DNA of 33,137 nucleotides from Rhodoferax sp. OV413. Its GTDB lineage: Bacteria; Pseudomonadota; Gammaproteobacteria; Burkholderiales; Burkholderiaceae_C. Below are positions 15,096-23,373 of this stretch, piece after piece. Position numbers and translations under genes: made by a program. Position 1 is the stretch's first letter, and every line of letters begins with the position of its first letter. Where the stretch lies: assembly GCA_945861785.1 (NCBI GenBank), contig CAMAWD010000075.1, positions 1 to 33,137 on the forward strand. The letters are read 5' to 3'. Under the pieces are notes generated by a model, which had not been told where the DNA came from, searched no databases, and saw only the letters and a list, made by a program, of their open reading frames with translations.

Positions 15096-15118
15096 ACTCA
15101 ACCGCCGACCTCGACCTT

Positions 15119-15832
15119 CTACGTGTACTTCTTGTAAAACGCGCACTGGTGTCGCGCCAGCCACCCAGTCAAGACGACGATAAACCCTGCGCAGCGCTCC
15201 CAAGCCACAGCCCCCGGCCAGACACACAGTGCCACCCCGCCCAGCCCCAGCACCGCCATCTGCAGGTACTTTGCCCGATGGTACAGGCTGGCTGACTCCC
15301 GCCCTCCACAGGACCTCCGAATCGCGCGCTCGGTCAGTCCATCCCCCGTGCCCACCGCGTACAGAAGCAGAACCAGCGGCAGGAATCGCAGGAGTATCGC
15401 GAAGCGCACCCCCAGCAATTGGGTTCCGACCATCGCTGTCTCGACGGCCTCACGATTGGCAAGGTAGCTGCGACGGACCACCGTGTCCGGGATCGACAAG
15501 GCCAATGGATCGGCGAACCGAAGCCCCATGTCGTGGATGCCGGTGGCCTCGAACACAAGGCCATACAAAAAGTTCGCCGGCCCGGTGATCTCGCCTGCCC
15601 CCCGGCCCTGCAGTGCAGCCAGCGCGATGCCATGCCCGAGATCGGCGGCGAGCAGTCCACGCAACCGGCCCACGCCATCGGTCCAGACTCGAGACACGAA
15701 CACCCAATCAATGCTCCAGGCAACGACAAGAATCACTACCAACCCCAAGACCAGCGAGAACGCCAACTTCAGTGGGCTCAGTAGCACGCCCGCCAATGGA
15801 CCATCATGGAAGGACGTGTTCTTACTCGCCAA
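15119..15832 (-). CDS. DUF4400-type integrating-element membrane protein (TraJ-like)
   Basis: A 237-residue membrane protein with an N-terminal helix (LAFSLVLGLVVILVVAW) and two or three helices in the C-terminal half. It resembles the DUF4400 / TIGR03747 family of conjugative-element membrane proteins. In SXT/R391 and IncA/C elements such a gene directly follows traD, as here. Its role in conjugation is not well defined. The start is TTG at 15832, preceded by GGAG at seven bases, overlapping the traD stop; an in-frame ATG at 15928 would overlap traD by more than 100 bases. The ending FYKKYT is close to the transposase scar but appears natural. Confidence 0.8.
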   Translation of the reverse strand: MASKNTSFHDGPLAGVLLSPLKLAFSLVLGLVVILVVAWSIDWVFVSRVWTDGVGRLRGLLAADLGHGIALAALQGRGAGEITGPANFLYGLVFEATGIHDMGLRFADPLALSIPDTVVRRSYLANREAVETAMVGTQLLGVRFAILLRFLPLVLLLYAVGTGDGLTERAIRRSCGGRESASLYHRAKYLQMAVLGLGGVALCVWPGAVAWERCAGFIVVLTGWLARHQCAFYKKYT

Positions 15833-17888
15833 GATTGGGCTCCACTCGCGGTACTGGATCCTGGTCTTCCTGTGGCCGATTCCAAGGCCCATCCAGTCGG
15901 CTGCGCATAGCTTGCCCAATCGCAGCAAGACCTTCAGGCATCAGCGGGTCGTGCTCAGTACTGGGCAACGGCATGCGAATCTTGTGCAACTGGCCACCAT
16001 GTATCAGCGCAAAAGCCTGGCCCTTGGGCAACTGCACAAGGTCGGTCGGCTCCAGCATGCGAACGCACTCCGGTGCAATACGGTCCTCATTTCGGCTGGC
16101 AAAGTCGGTGAACTCACCCGGATCGTTGGTATCCGAGACCGACGACGACACGATGGTCGACACCACCTGCACCTGTGGCAACTGGTCGGTCAGCAACTCG
16201 GCAGTCGCCACCTCTTTGACCCGCAACATGATCAGCGTGTTGAAGTTGCCGGCGATCTGTCCAGCCTTCGCCGGTGAACCGATCCGGGCCTCCACGTCCG
16301 ACCAGGTCTGCGTGTACGCCGTCACCTGAAACCCGGCGCCACCAGCCTTGTTCAGCAGCGGAATGAACTCGTCGCCAATCAATTCGTTGAACTCGTCGGC
16401 ATGGATAGCGATCCGCCTCGATCTGATCTCGCCTGGTAGCCCTCGGCCGGGTCCGAACTTGTACAGGCTGCCGGCCACGCTGGTGAGATCGGCAAACATG
16501 GAATTGCCCACCGCCCCTGCCACTTCGTAGTCAGACAGCGCATCGAGCCCGACATAGACGATCCCGCCCAGGTTGATCACCGATGCCCAGTCGAACACCG
16601 GCCGCCAGTCAGTCGGATCGTCGAGGGCCGGCGACAACAGCGCCGCGGTGCGGCCGGTGGTGAGCTTTTCCATCAGGGGTAGAAGGGATGCCACCAGCTT
16701 GTCGAAATGGCTTTTCTCGTAGTTCAGTGTCGAAGCCAGCGCATGGGCAATCGGGTCGTAGAGCTTGCGCCGGCGCGCGTATTCGACCAAGCTGACCGCA
16801 CGCACGCCACGCGACTGCAGTCCCTTGTCCAGGCTCTTCTTGTCGATCGCCATCGACTGCAATTCCTCGCGCCAGCCGACAGCCGCAGGCTCCCGGTCGA
16901 ACCAGTGCTCGAAATAGTCGATCAGGAGTGGTTCGATGTCAGAGGCATAACGGTTGATCTCCTGGTAGTCGGGCTTGCGCCCCAAGGCCACCAGCGCACG
17001 CGCCATCACGTTGACGAAACGCCAGACAAACTCCTTGAACGCCGCAGACTGCCCCTCCGAGGGCAACTGGCCGGCAATACGCGTGGCGACTTCGGTGATG
17101 CGCGAGAAACTGCCCACCGGGTTGTAACGCGCCGAGATCTCTGGGTGTCCCAGGTGGAACATGAAGAATTCATCCAAACGCCCTGCCCGCTGGCTTTCCG
17201 CATAGACGCGGCGCAGCAGGTCGATGTCCCCCTTGGGGTCGAATACGATCACCACCTCCCCGCGGCGGATGTCCTGGGTGATCAACAGCTCCGCCAGGCG
17301 CGTCTTGCCGACACGCGTCGTGCCCAGCACCAGCGTGTGGCCGACCCGGTCTGCGATGTCCATCCAGATGTCGGCTTCATCCGGTTCGACACCGTGGAGC
17401 GCCGGATCACCGCCCAGGCCAACGGGTGCCGCTTCCTGCGGGTTCAGACTTGTGAGGAGTCCCGCAAGCGAGCCTGGTTGCAACAGCGGCTGGTTCTCCG
17501 GACGCCGGGCCTCGAACAGACGCTGGGTGTGGCGCTGGTCCCACCGGAAACCCTGTCCCAAAAACAGCCGCTCGGCCGACCACGGGATCTGGGGTGCGGT
17601 CACCTCGTAACGACGCTGGCGCCGCAGGTTGGCACGGTAGCGCAGGTTTCGGAATCCAGCCGCACCCCGCCATGCTGCGTGCCCCATCAATGCACCGGCC
17701 AACAACCAGTCCCAGGGACGGCTCAACAGAAACAAGCCCGGATCCCACAGCACGACACCCGCGCTAAGCGCGGACACACAGGATGCGCGCAACTCATGCG
17801 CCGGACGCAGCAGGGCTTCGAGTGGATAAGTCATCAACAGATCGATCAAGTGGAGAAGGAGAAGAAGAATGAAAAGCACCAACACCAT
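15822..17888 (-). CDS. traD: Type IV coupling protein TraD
   Basis: TraD is the membrane ATPase that links relaxosome DNA to the secretion channel. The protein has N-terminal membrane helices, a Walker A motif GTTRVGKT near residue 190 and a Walker B motif IAIHADEFNELIGDE near residue 490, matching SXT-type TraD. KGDIDLLRRVYAE and FQVTAYTQTWSDVEAR are further family segments. The start is uncertain: ATG at 17888 adds an extra hydrophobic segment (LVLFILLLLLHLIDLL), whereas ATG at 17834 (MTYPLEALLRPAHEL) looks more like homologues. Both overlap the end of traI (95 or 41 bases), so traI, traD and the DUF4400 gene form one operon. Confidence 0.95.
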   Translation of the reverse strand: MVLVLFILLLLLHLIDLLMTYPLEALLRPAHELRASCVSALSAGVVLWDPGLFLLSRPWDWLLAGALMGHAAWRGAAGFRNLRYRANLRRQRRYEVTAPQIPWSAERLFLGQGFRWDQRHTQRLFEARRPENQPLLQPGSLAGLLTSLNPQEAAPVGLGGDPALHGVEPDEADIWMDIADRVGHTLVLGTTRVGKTRLAELLITQDIRRGEVVIVFDPKGDIDLLRRVYAESQRAGRLDEFFMFHLGHPEISARYNPVGSFSRITEVATRIAGQLPSEGQSAAFKEFVWRFVNVMARALVALGRKPDYQEINRYASDIEPLLIDYFEHWFDREPAAVGWREELQSMAIDKKSLDKGLQSRGVRAVSLVEYARRRKLYDPIAHALASTLNYEKSHFDKLVASLLPLMEKLTTGRTAALLSPALDDPTDWRPVFDWASVINLGGIVYVGLDALSDYEVAGAVGNSMFADLTSVAGSLYKFGPGRGLPGEIRSRRIAIHADEFNELIGDEFIPLLNKAGGAGFQVTAYTQTWSDVEARIGSPAKAGQIAGNFNTLIMLRVKEVATAELLTDQLPQVQVVSTIVSSSVSDTNDPGEFTDFASRNEDRIAPECVRMLEPTDLVQLPKGQAFALIHGGQLHKIRMPLPSTEHDPLMPEGLAAIGQAMRSRLDGPWNRPQEDQDPVPRVEPNLGE

Positions 17889-19185
17889 CAACCACGCGCA
17901 CCAGTGCCGGATCGATGGCTGGCAGTGGCTGGATGAATCGCTGCGGCTCGCGGATCACGATCCCGTTGATCCGGGTGGTCTCGCTGTCGGATCGCCCCCT
18001 CGCGTAGCGCCCTTTCTCGTAGCAAAAAATGCTCAAGCCACGGTCGGCACGCAGGTGCCAGCCCTCGCGCAACACCTCGCGCTGCACGCGCCTGGCAGCA
18101 TCGAACAACGGTTCGGACCCGCCGATCTGCTTGGCGAATTCCCTAAAAATCCGGGGTGAGGCGAGCAACAAACCTTCCGCCACCACGTGCACCAGGGCAT
18201 CCGGCGCGTTGACCGGCAACACGCCGCCCTGCACCCCCTGCCTCAGCCAGGCCATGAATTGCCCGGCGAGCGCGGATTCGACCGGACTCACCTCCTCCAG
18301 GAATTCGGGTGAATCCACGGTGGTGACCATCTGCGCTGCCGGGACACGCACGACGGCGACCGATGTCGCTGCCGGTATTCTTGGCGCAGGGGAGACCGCC
18401 GGGGTTGGCGCCAATGCACTCCTGGCCAGATCACACGCAACCAATTCTCTGATGACCCCGACCGGATCGGCCAGGCCACTCAGGCAGGCGAGAAGCTCAG
18501 CCATCAAAGCCTGATCCTCCCGGAGCCAGTCCTGAATGGGAGCAGGCACGCAGCGCTCGAACAAGCGCAGCGCGGTGGCCGGGTCGACTTCGACCGACGG
18601 CGCGTCAGCTGGCAAGGTCTCAATACGGTAACCAAGTGCGCCGCAGCCGCGCATCGGACCTGCCGCCGGTCTCCAGGCGCAAGGAATGCCGGTTCCCATC
18701 TGCATCCACACACGCATCCCCTGGCTGACCTGTGGCAAGTCACGCAGCAACGCCGCCACGAACACTGCGTAAGTCCAGCGATGCGCTTGTGCCCCAATGA
18801 CCTCCGGTGCCGCGCCGCGCGGCAAGATCTGCGAACGCCGGCGATCGAGTCCGCGAATTGCCGTGGCGAGCGCCCGACTCAGTTGTCCACCCAGTTGCCC
18901 AAATCGCCCCGAGCGCGAAACCGGCAGCATCTGCACGAGCTCGGCGTGGCCATCGATCAACGGCCGTGCGGCCAGCGCAAACACCTCCGGCGGAAATGCC
19001 AGCTTGATCCGCAGAACCGCAATAGCGTTGCCCAGGCCCAGGGTATCGATCAGCGACTGTGCATCCAGCACGGGTTGCACAGTGCCAGGAATCGAAGTCG
19101 CCCCACCCGACGCGATCGGCACCCCCATCCGGTCGCCAAAGTCGCCGCCACTTACTGGCGCGCGTCTGTCTTCAATGTGGTTCAT
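17794..19185 (-). CDS. traI: TraI_2-domain (MOB-H) protein with degenerate relaxase site
   Basis: A 463-residue protein related to SXT TraI and PFGI-type ICE relaxases. The N-terminal half has the TraI_2 pattern (DGHAELVQMLPVSR, then HRWTYAVFVAALLRDL, then CGALGYRI). The C-terminal half matches the TraI_2_C/DUF1528 domain (FMAWLRQGVQGGVLPVNAPD, REFAKQIG, GLSIFCYEKGRYARG). Active homologues have histidines after LPAS (S-HHH, then GGLL-H) and LLHDxGK. Here these positions read SGRF at 91-95, GGQLSRAL at 99-106 and LLRDL at 146-150, so only the aspartate of the HD pair is kept. SXT TraI has about 716 residues. The start at 19185 is a best guess; an upstream start at 19281 is open. Confidence 0.85.
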   Translation of the reverse strand: MNHIEDRRAPVSGGDFGDRMGVPIASGGATSIPGTVQPVLDAQSLIDTLGLGNAIAVLRIKLAFPPEVFALAARPLIDGHAELVQMLPVSRSGRFGQLGGQLSRALATAIRGLDRRRSQILPRGAAPEVIGAQAHRWTYAVFVAALLRDLPQVSQGMRVWMQMGTGIPCAWRPAAGPMRGCGALGYRIETLPADAPSVEVDPATALRLFERCVPAPIQDWLREDQALMAELLACLSGLADPVGVIRELVACDLARSALAPTPAVSPAPRIPAATSVAVVRVPAAQMVTTVDSPEFLEEVSPVESALAGQFMAWLRQGVQGGVLPVNAPDALVHVVAEGLLLASPRIFREFAKQIGGSEPLFDAARRVQREVLREGWHLRADRGLSIFCYEKGRYARGRSDSETTRINGIVIREPQRFIQPLPAIDPALVRVVDGVGAFHSSSPSPLDRSVDDLSTRSPAASGA

Positions 19186-19488
19186 GCGGCCAGTATTTCG
19201 CGCGCGCCGGTGGCCGACGACCACGATGGTGGCCTCAACAAAGTCCTGATTCGGCCTTGACACCGTGCTCGCGCGGTGCATCCGAGCCCTTGCACCTCGC
19301 CCACACCAGGGGCGCCACCGCCAATAACGAGATTCGAGCCACCGAAACCACCGCTTGTCTACGAGGAATCAGGACTTTTGTGGGGCCCCGATTCGCCCTG
19401 ATTCGCGGGCCTTGCCTGCCTACGATGGTCTCCATACGCGCTGTGCCGAACACGGTCGGTGCCGGAAGCAACCACCAAGGAGAGCCTG
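19186..19488. other. Divergent intergenic region between traI and the secretion operon
   Basis: About 300 bases hold the 5' ends of both transfer transcripts and no convincing gene. The traI frame remains open over the first 96 bases, so part could be coding if a longer start is used. It contains three copies of GATTCG, an 8-base inverted repeat and a GGGGCCCC palindrome. It is the best place in the window for promoters and possibly for the origin of transfer, but no oriT sequence is recognised. Confidence 0.5.
19366..19404. repeat. Inverted repeat with nested palindrome and direct repeats
   Basis: GAATCAGG (19366-19373) and CCTGATTC (19397-19404) are perfect inverted repeats separated by 23 bases. 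The loop contains the palindrome GGGGCCCC (19382-19389). GATTCGC occurs twice in tandem (19390-19396 and 19400-19406), with a related GATTCGAG at 19331. Such structures occur in operators and near nick sites. Confidence 0.6.
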
Positions 19489-20019
19489 TTGCCCAAGTCG
19501 ATGCGCTGGATTCCCCGGATAGGGTCGATCGTCGCGATCACCCTGATCGCCGCGTCACCCGCCCGTGCCTGCTGGGAGCAGGCGGCACAGCGTTACGGCG
19601 TCAGTTCCGAGCTGCTCTACGCAATCGCGCGCACCGAATCCGGCCTCGACCCGCAGGCCATCGGGCGCAACCGCAACGGCTCGCGCGACATCGGCCTCAT
19701 GCAGATCAACTCCGCCTGGTTGCCCCGGCTGTCAACACACGGCATTGCAGAACGCGACCTGTTTGACCCCTGCACCAGCATCCATGTAGGTGCCTGGATC
19801 CTGGCCGGCAATGTCCAGCGCCTGGGCTACACCTGGGAAGCCGTTGGTGCCTACAACGCTGCGACGCCGATGTTGCGGCGGGCCTACGCCGAACGGGTCT
19901 CCCGCCAGTTGGCAGCAACTGGATCCCCACGAACACCACGGTCGCCGCGCCCACCGGGTCCACAACGCCCCCAGGCCGGCACTCCGCACGAATCCATTTT
20001 CCTGGCGAGTACGCAGTAG
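19489..20019 (+). CDS. Transfer-associated lytic transglycosylase (VirB1/IagB type)
   Basis: A 176-residue exported muramidase that opens the cell wall for assembly of the secretion channel. The signal peptide (IGSIVAITLIAASPARA) leads into an SLT domain with the catalytic Glu50 in YAIARTESGLDP, the GLMQINS motif and VGAYNAATP near the end. The tail is proline- and arginine-rich. The start is TTG at 19489, six bases after AAGGAG; an ATG four codons later would lie too far from that site. It is the first gene of the F-type operon. Confidence 0.9.
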   Translation: MPKSMRWIPRIGSIVAITLIAASPARACWEQAAQRYGVSSELLYAIARTESGLDPQAIGRNRNGSRDIGLMQINSAWLPRLSTHGIAERDLFDPCTSIHVGAWILAGNVQRLGYTWEAVGAYNAATPMLRRAYAERVSRQLAATGSPRTPRSPRPPGPQRPQAGTPHESIFLASTQ

Positions 20020-20090
20020 CGGCTGCGTTTGCCCGTCTCCACCCCTCCAACCGCTGCCAACCCCTGTATCCACACAGAAAGGACTTCCCC

Positions 20091-20387
20091 ATGAACCCGT
20101 CCCGCCGCATCGCTCTCTTCATACCCGTGGCTTTCGCCCTGGCACTCGGCGCCAGTTCCGCCTTCGCCGGCACGACTGGCGCCGAATTCCAGACCATGTA
20201 CACGACCCTCCTGAACTGGGCAACCGGGTACCTGGGCAAGGCCATCGCTGTTGCGGCCTTCATCCTCGGTGCGGGCATCGGTGTGGCGCGCTCCTCCCCG
20301 ATCCCGGCGCTGGTGGGCGTGGTGTTCGCGCTCTTCATGGTCTACGTGCCGACCATCATCGACTCGATCATGACGGCGACGGTCTGA
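20091..20387 (+). CDS. traA: Conjugative pilin (TraA/TrbC-like)
   Basis: A 98-residue prepilin. The signal peptide ends ASSAFA, and the predicted mature part of about 70 residues has two hydrophobic helices (GKAIAVAAFILGAGIGVA and ALVGVVFALFMVYVP), the pattern of F- and VirB2-type pilins. There is no sign of cyclisation motifs. The ATG follows AAAGGA by eight bases. Its place directly before traL is that of traA in F. Confidence 0.85.
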   Translation: MNPSRRIALFIPVAFALALGASSAFAGTTGAEFQTMYTTLLNWATGYLGKAIAVAAFILGAGIGVARSSPIPALVGVVFALFMVYVPTIIDSIMTATV

Positions 20388-20409
20388 AGCCTCACGAGCA
20401 TTCAAAGTC

Positions 20410-20700
20410 ATGAACGACGCCTCGCTCGACATCCCGCGCCGGCTGAACGACGCACCCCGCATGTTCTGGTGGGAGATCGACGTCGCCCTGATCTTCCTGG
20501 GAGCGGTGTTGGCCGGCATGTTGGCGGGCTTCTTCATGACCGGCTTCGCCCTTGGCGTGCTGCTGGCCTGGAGTTTCGGCAAGGCCAAGTCGGGCGAACA
20601 CCCCGCCTTTGCACTGCACCTGCTGTACTGGCATTTGCCGGCGCAAATCTCGGGGCTCAAGCGCACTCCACCCTCGCACCAGCGGCAACTACTGGGATGA
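20410..20700 (+). CDS. traL: Type IV conjugative transfer protein TraL
   Basis: TraL (96 residues) is a small inner-membrane component needed for F-type pilus assembly. It shows the family start DIPRRLNDAPRMFWWEID and a long hydrophobic hairpin (ALIFLGAVLAGMLAGFFMTG). Its length is normal. It lies 22 bases after the pilin gene and seven before traE. Confidence 0.93.
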   Translation: MNDASLDIPRRLNDAPRMFWWEIDVALIFLGAVLAGMLAGFFMTGFALGVLLAWSFGKAKSGEHPAFALHLLYWHLPAQISGLKRTPPSHQRQLLG

Positions 20701-20707
20701 GGCTGCA

Positions 20708-21340
20708 ATGAAACTCGAATGGCTGCGCGCCGACATCACCAGTGCCCGCCGGGCCACGAGCTACTTGGCCGTGCTGCTCACCGCGTCGCTGCTGGTCAAC
20801 GTCGTGCTGGCCTTGCTCACCATGCGCATGTCCGGGCGTGAGCGCATCGTACTGGTGCCCCCCACCATCAACAAGACCTTCTGGGTCGAGTCCGAGCGGG
20901 TCAGTGCCGAGTACCTGCAGCAGATGGCGTATTTCCTGATGCAACTCACCCTGGACGTCACACCCCAGAGCGTCGACCACCAATCCAGCGTGTTGATGCA
21001 ATACGCCGCCCCCGCGTCCTACGGTGAACTGCGCTCGGCCATGACCGCCACGGCCGATCGCCTCAAGCGCGACAGCGCCTCAACCATCTTCAGCGCACGC
21101 GACCTGGTCGTCGATGAGGCCACACAACGCGTGGGCGTGCGCGGGCAGCTCACCACCTACATCAGCGACCGCCGCGTCTCCGAAGTCTCGAAGGCCTACG
21201 CCATCGAGCTGCAGTACACCGGCGGGCGAGTTTTTCTCAAGGCATTTCGCGAGACCCATCCCAATGATCCCCTGGAAACACAGTCTTCGACTACTCCGAC
21301 AACTTCTACCGGCGCTGCCGCTGTTGATGCTACTCGGTGA
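20708..21340 (+). CDS. traE: Type IV conjugative transfer protein TraE
   Basis: TraE is the VirB8-like inner-membrane scaffold of F-type systems. The 210-residue protein has an N-terminal helix (SYLAVLLTASLLVNVVLALL) and a periplasmic domain with NKTFWVESERVSAEYLQQM and GGRVFLKAFRETH. The last 25 residues are Ser/Thr/Ala-rich, extend beyond the usual family end and overlap the start of traK by 77 bases. The start at 20708 was chosen by family alignment; the frame is open upstream. Confidence 0.93.
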   Translation: MKLEWLRADITSARRATSYLAVLLTASLLVNVVLALLTMRMSGRERIVLVPPTINKTFWVESERVSAEYLQQMAYFLMQLTLDVTPQSVDHQSSVLMQYAAPASYGELRSAMTATADRLKRDSASTIFSARDLVVDEATQRVGVRGQLTTYISDRRVSEVSKAYAIELQYTGGRVFLKAFRETHPNDPLETQSSTTPTTSTGAAAVDATR

Positions 21341-22007
21341 TCCCGCCCATGCGCTCCAGATCGTGGATGCGCAAGACGGCCAAACAGCGCTTGCCAAACT
21401 CTCGCGCAAGGAGGTCACCCGCATCGCCTTCGAGCACGGTCGGGTTCGCAAAGTCACTGGCAGCGCGGGCGAGTTCGTCCTGGAGAAGGACGACGAGAAG
21501 GGCCAGATCTTCATCCGGCCCACGGACGCGCAAAGCACCAAACCGATCAACCTCTTTCTGACCTCGGAGCGCGGCACCGTCGCTCTGCTGCTGCAGCCCG
21601 TCGACACCCCGAGCGACTCGATTGTGATCCGAGAACCGAGTGACCCACGCGAACGCAGCATCGCGCCCACGCGGCTGGAGGCCAGTGGCCGCCATGTCCG
21701 CACGCTCAAGAACTTGCTGCTGCAACTGGCCGACGACGCCCTGCCCGAGGACATGCAAGCCCTGGAGGTGGCGCGCGACATCACCCTGTGGCCGGGCACC
21801 CGGCTCACGCTGCAGCGCGTGCTGCTGGGCACCGGTGTGGTGGGCGAGAAATACCAGTTGACCAACACCGGCAACACCACCATGGAAGTGGCGGAGACCG
21901 CACTCTTTAAGTCCGGCGTAATGGCAGTCAGCGTGGAGCGGCCCAGCCTGCGCCCGGGCGAGGCCACCAACCTGTTCGTGATCCGGGAGCGCAAGAGCGA
22001 TGACTGA
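21264..22007 (+). CDS. traK: Type-F conjugative transfer secretin TraK
   Basis: TraK is the VirB9-like periplasmic and outer-membrane ring component that binds TraB and TraV. The 247-residue protein has a signal peptide (LPALPLLMLLGDPAHA) and the family domain with GEFVLEKDDEKGQIFIRP and LKNLLLQLADDALP. The start at 21264 is needed for the signal peptide and makes a 77-base overlap with traE, unusually long here. It overlaps traB by eight bases. Confidence 0.93.
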   Translation: MIPWKHSLRLLRQLLPALPLLMLLGDPAHALQIVDAQDGQTALAKLSRKEVTRIAFEHGRVRKVTGSAGEFVLEKDDEKGQIFIRPTDAQSTKPINLFLTSERGTVALLLQPVDTPSDSIVIREPSDPRERSIAPTRLEASGRHVRTLKNLLLQLADDALPEDMQALEVARDITLWPGTRLTLQRVLLGTGVVGEKYQLTNTGNTTMEVAETALFKSGVMAVSVERPSLRPGEATNLFVIRERKSDD

Positions 22008-23373
22008 AACCGTTCCCACCACGGCGGGCGTCAAGCGCCGCCAGTACCTGTTGATGGCGGGAGTCGGCGGGGCAATAGTCGCCGGCACCTTGTTCTCGGT
22101 GTCACTGACCGGCTCCAGGCCGGATGCCGAGTCCCGCCCCAAGCCGAAGTCCACCAACATCCTCTCGCCCGGCGCCCAGGTCGATCCGCGGGACGCCTGG
22201 CGCGGACAAGCCGACGCCCAACTGCGCGCGATCGAGCAGAAATCGCGCGAACTGGCACAGCGTGACACCGAAATGCAGGGCCAGGGCCGCGAGATGGTCG
22301 AGCGGCTGCGCAAGCTGGAGAGTGGCGGTGCTGCGGGCTCCGCCAGCCATGGCCTCACCGCATTGCCGCCACCGCCGGTCGCCGCACCGGCAACGCGGCC
22401 AAGCTTCGGCCCCGACACTGCCAATGGGGCGCAAGCGGGCAGCGGCTCGCAGCGACCAGGGACGCTCCCGCAACTGCCGCCACCCCCGCCGCCGCTGCCG
22501 AACCGCGCAGGCGGTTTTGCGCAACTGCCGGGTGCCGGCTCCAATGGGGGATTGACTGGCACGCCATCGGGAATCGTCAGCGTCACGCTGGCCGATCCGG
22601 CCCCGACGACGAAGCCCGGGCCCGCCACCGACCCCGCCGTCACAACTGCCGCACCCCGCGACACCCGGCGCTACATCCCGAGCGGTACCTTCACCCGCGC
22701 GCTGCTGCTCGGCGGCCTGGACGCCCCCACCGGCGGGCAGGCCCAGCGCAACCCGCAGCCCGTGCTGCTGCGCCTGATGGACAACGCGGTGCTGCCGAAT
22801 CAGTTCCGATCCAAGGTAAAGGAATGTTTTGTGGTGGGGGCGGGCTTTGGTGATGTCAGCTCGGAGCGTGCCTACATCCGCACCGAATCGCTCTCCTGCA
22901 TCACCCGCGACGGCATGGCCATCGATGTCCCGGTCAAGGGCTATGTGGCAGGCGAAGACGGCAAGGCCGGCATGCGCGGGCGCCTGGTCTCCAAACAGGG
23001 CCAGATCCTGGCCAACGCGCTGCTGGCCGGTGTGGCAAGCGGCATCGGCCAGGCGTTCACCCAGAGTTCGACCACGATGTCGATCTCGCCACTGGGCACC
23101 ACCAGCACGGTCGACTCCGGCAAACAGTTCGAAGCCGGGGTGGGCACGGGTGTGGGCAAGGCATTGGACCGCCTCGCGCAGTACTACATCACTCTGGCCG
23201 AGAAGGTTTTTCCGGTGATCGAGATCGACGCCGGACGCACCGTCGACGTCGTACTCACCCAAGGTATCGCCCTGCCAGGGCCACTGGACGCCGCCACGCA
23301 GGACGCTGAAACCTACCCGCGACTCACTGCACGCACCCACCAACAAAGGAGATCCGAAAATGATGATGAATGA
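22000..23373 (+). CDS. traB: Type IV conjugative transfer protein TraB
   Basis: TraB is the VirB10-like energy-sensing protein that spans from the inner membrane to the outer-membrane core. The 457-residue protein has an N-terminal membrane helix, a coiled-coil segment (about residues 70-110, QADAQLRAIEQKSRELAQRD), a Pro-rich spacer (LPQLPPPPPPLPN) and the C-terminal VirB10 domain (YIPSGTFTRALLLGGLDAPT, RAYIRTESLSCI). All expected parts are present. Confidence 0.96.
   Translation: MTETVPTTAGVKRRQYLLMAGVGGAIVAGTLFSVSLTGSRPDAESRPKPKSTNILSPGAQVDPRDAWRGQADAQLRAIEQKSRELAQRDTEMQGQGREMVERLRKLESGGAAGSASHGLTALPPPPVAAPATRPSFGPDTANGAQAGSGSQRPGTLPQLPPPPPPLPNRAGGFAQLPGAGSNGGLTGTPSGIVSVTLADPAPTTKPGPATDPAVTTAAPRDTRRYIPSGTFTRALLLGGLDAPTGGQAQRNPQPVLLRLMDNAVLPNQFRSKVKECFVVGAGFGDVSSERAYIRTESLSCITRDGMAIDVPVKGYVAGEDGKAGMRGRLVSKQGQILANALLAGVASGIGQAFTQSSTTMSISPLGTTSTVDSGKQFEAGVGTGVGKALDRLAQYYITLAEKVFPVIEIDAGRTVDVVLTQGIALPGPLDAATQDAETYPRLTARTHQQRRSENDDE

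Noticed and set aside
16707-17936. A 409-codon plus-strand frame opposite traD
   Set aside because: The traD frame has Walker motifs and family matches; the opposite frame has no recognisable domain or signal.
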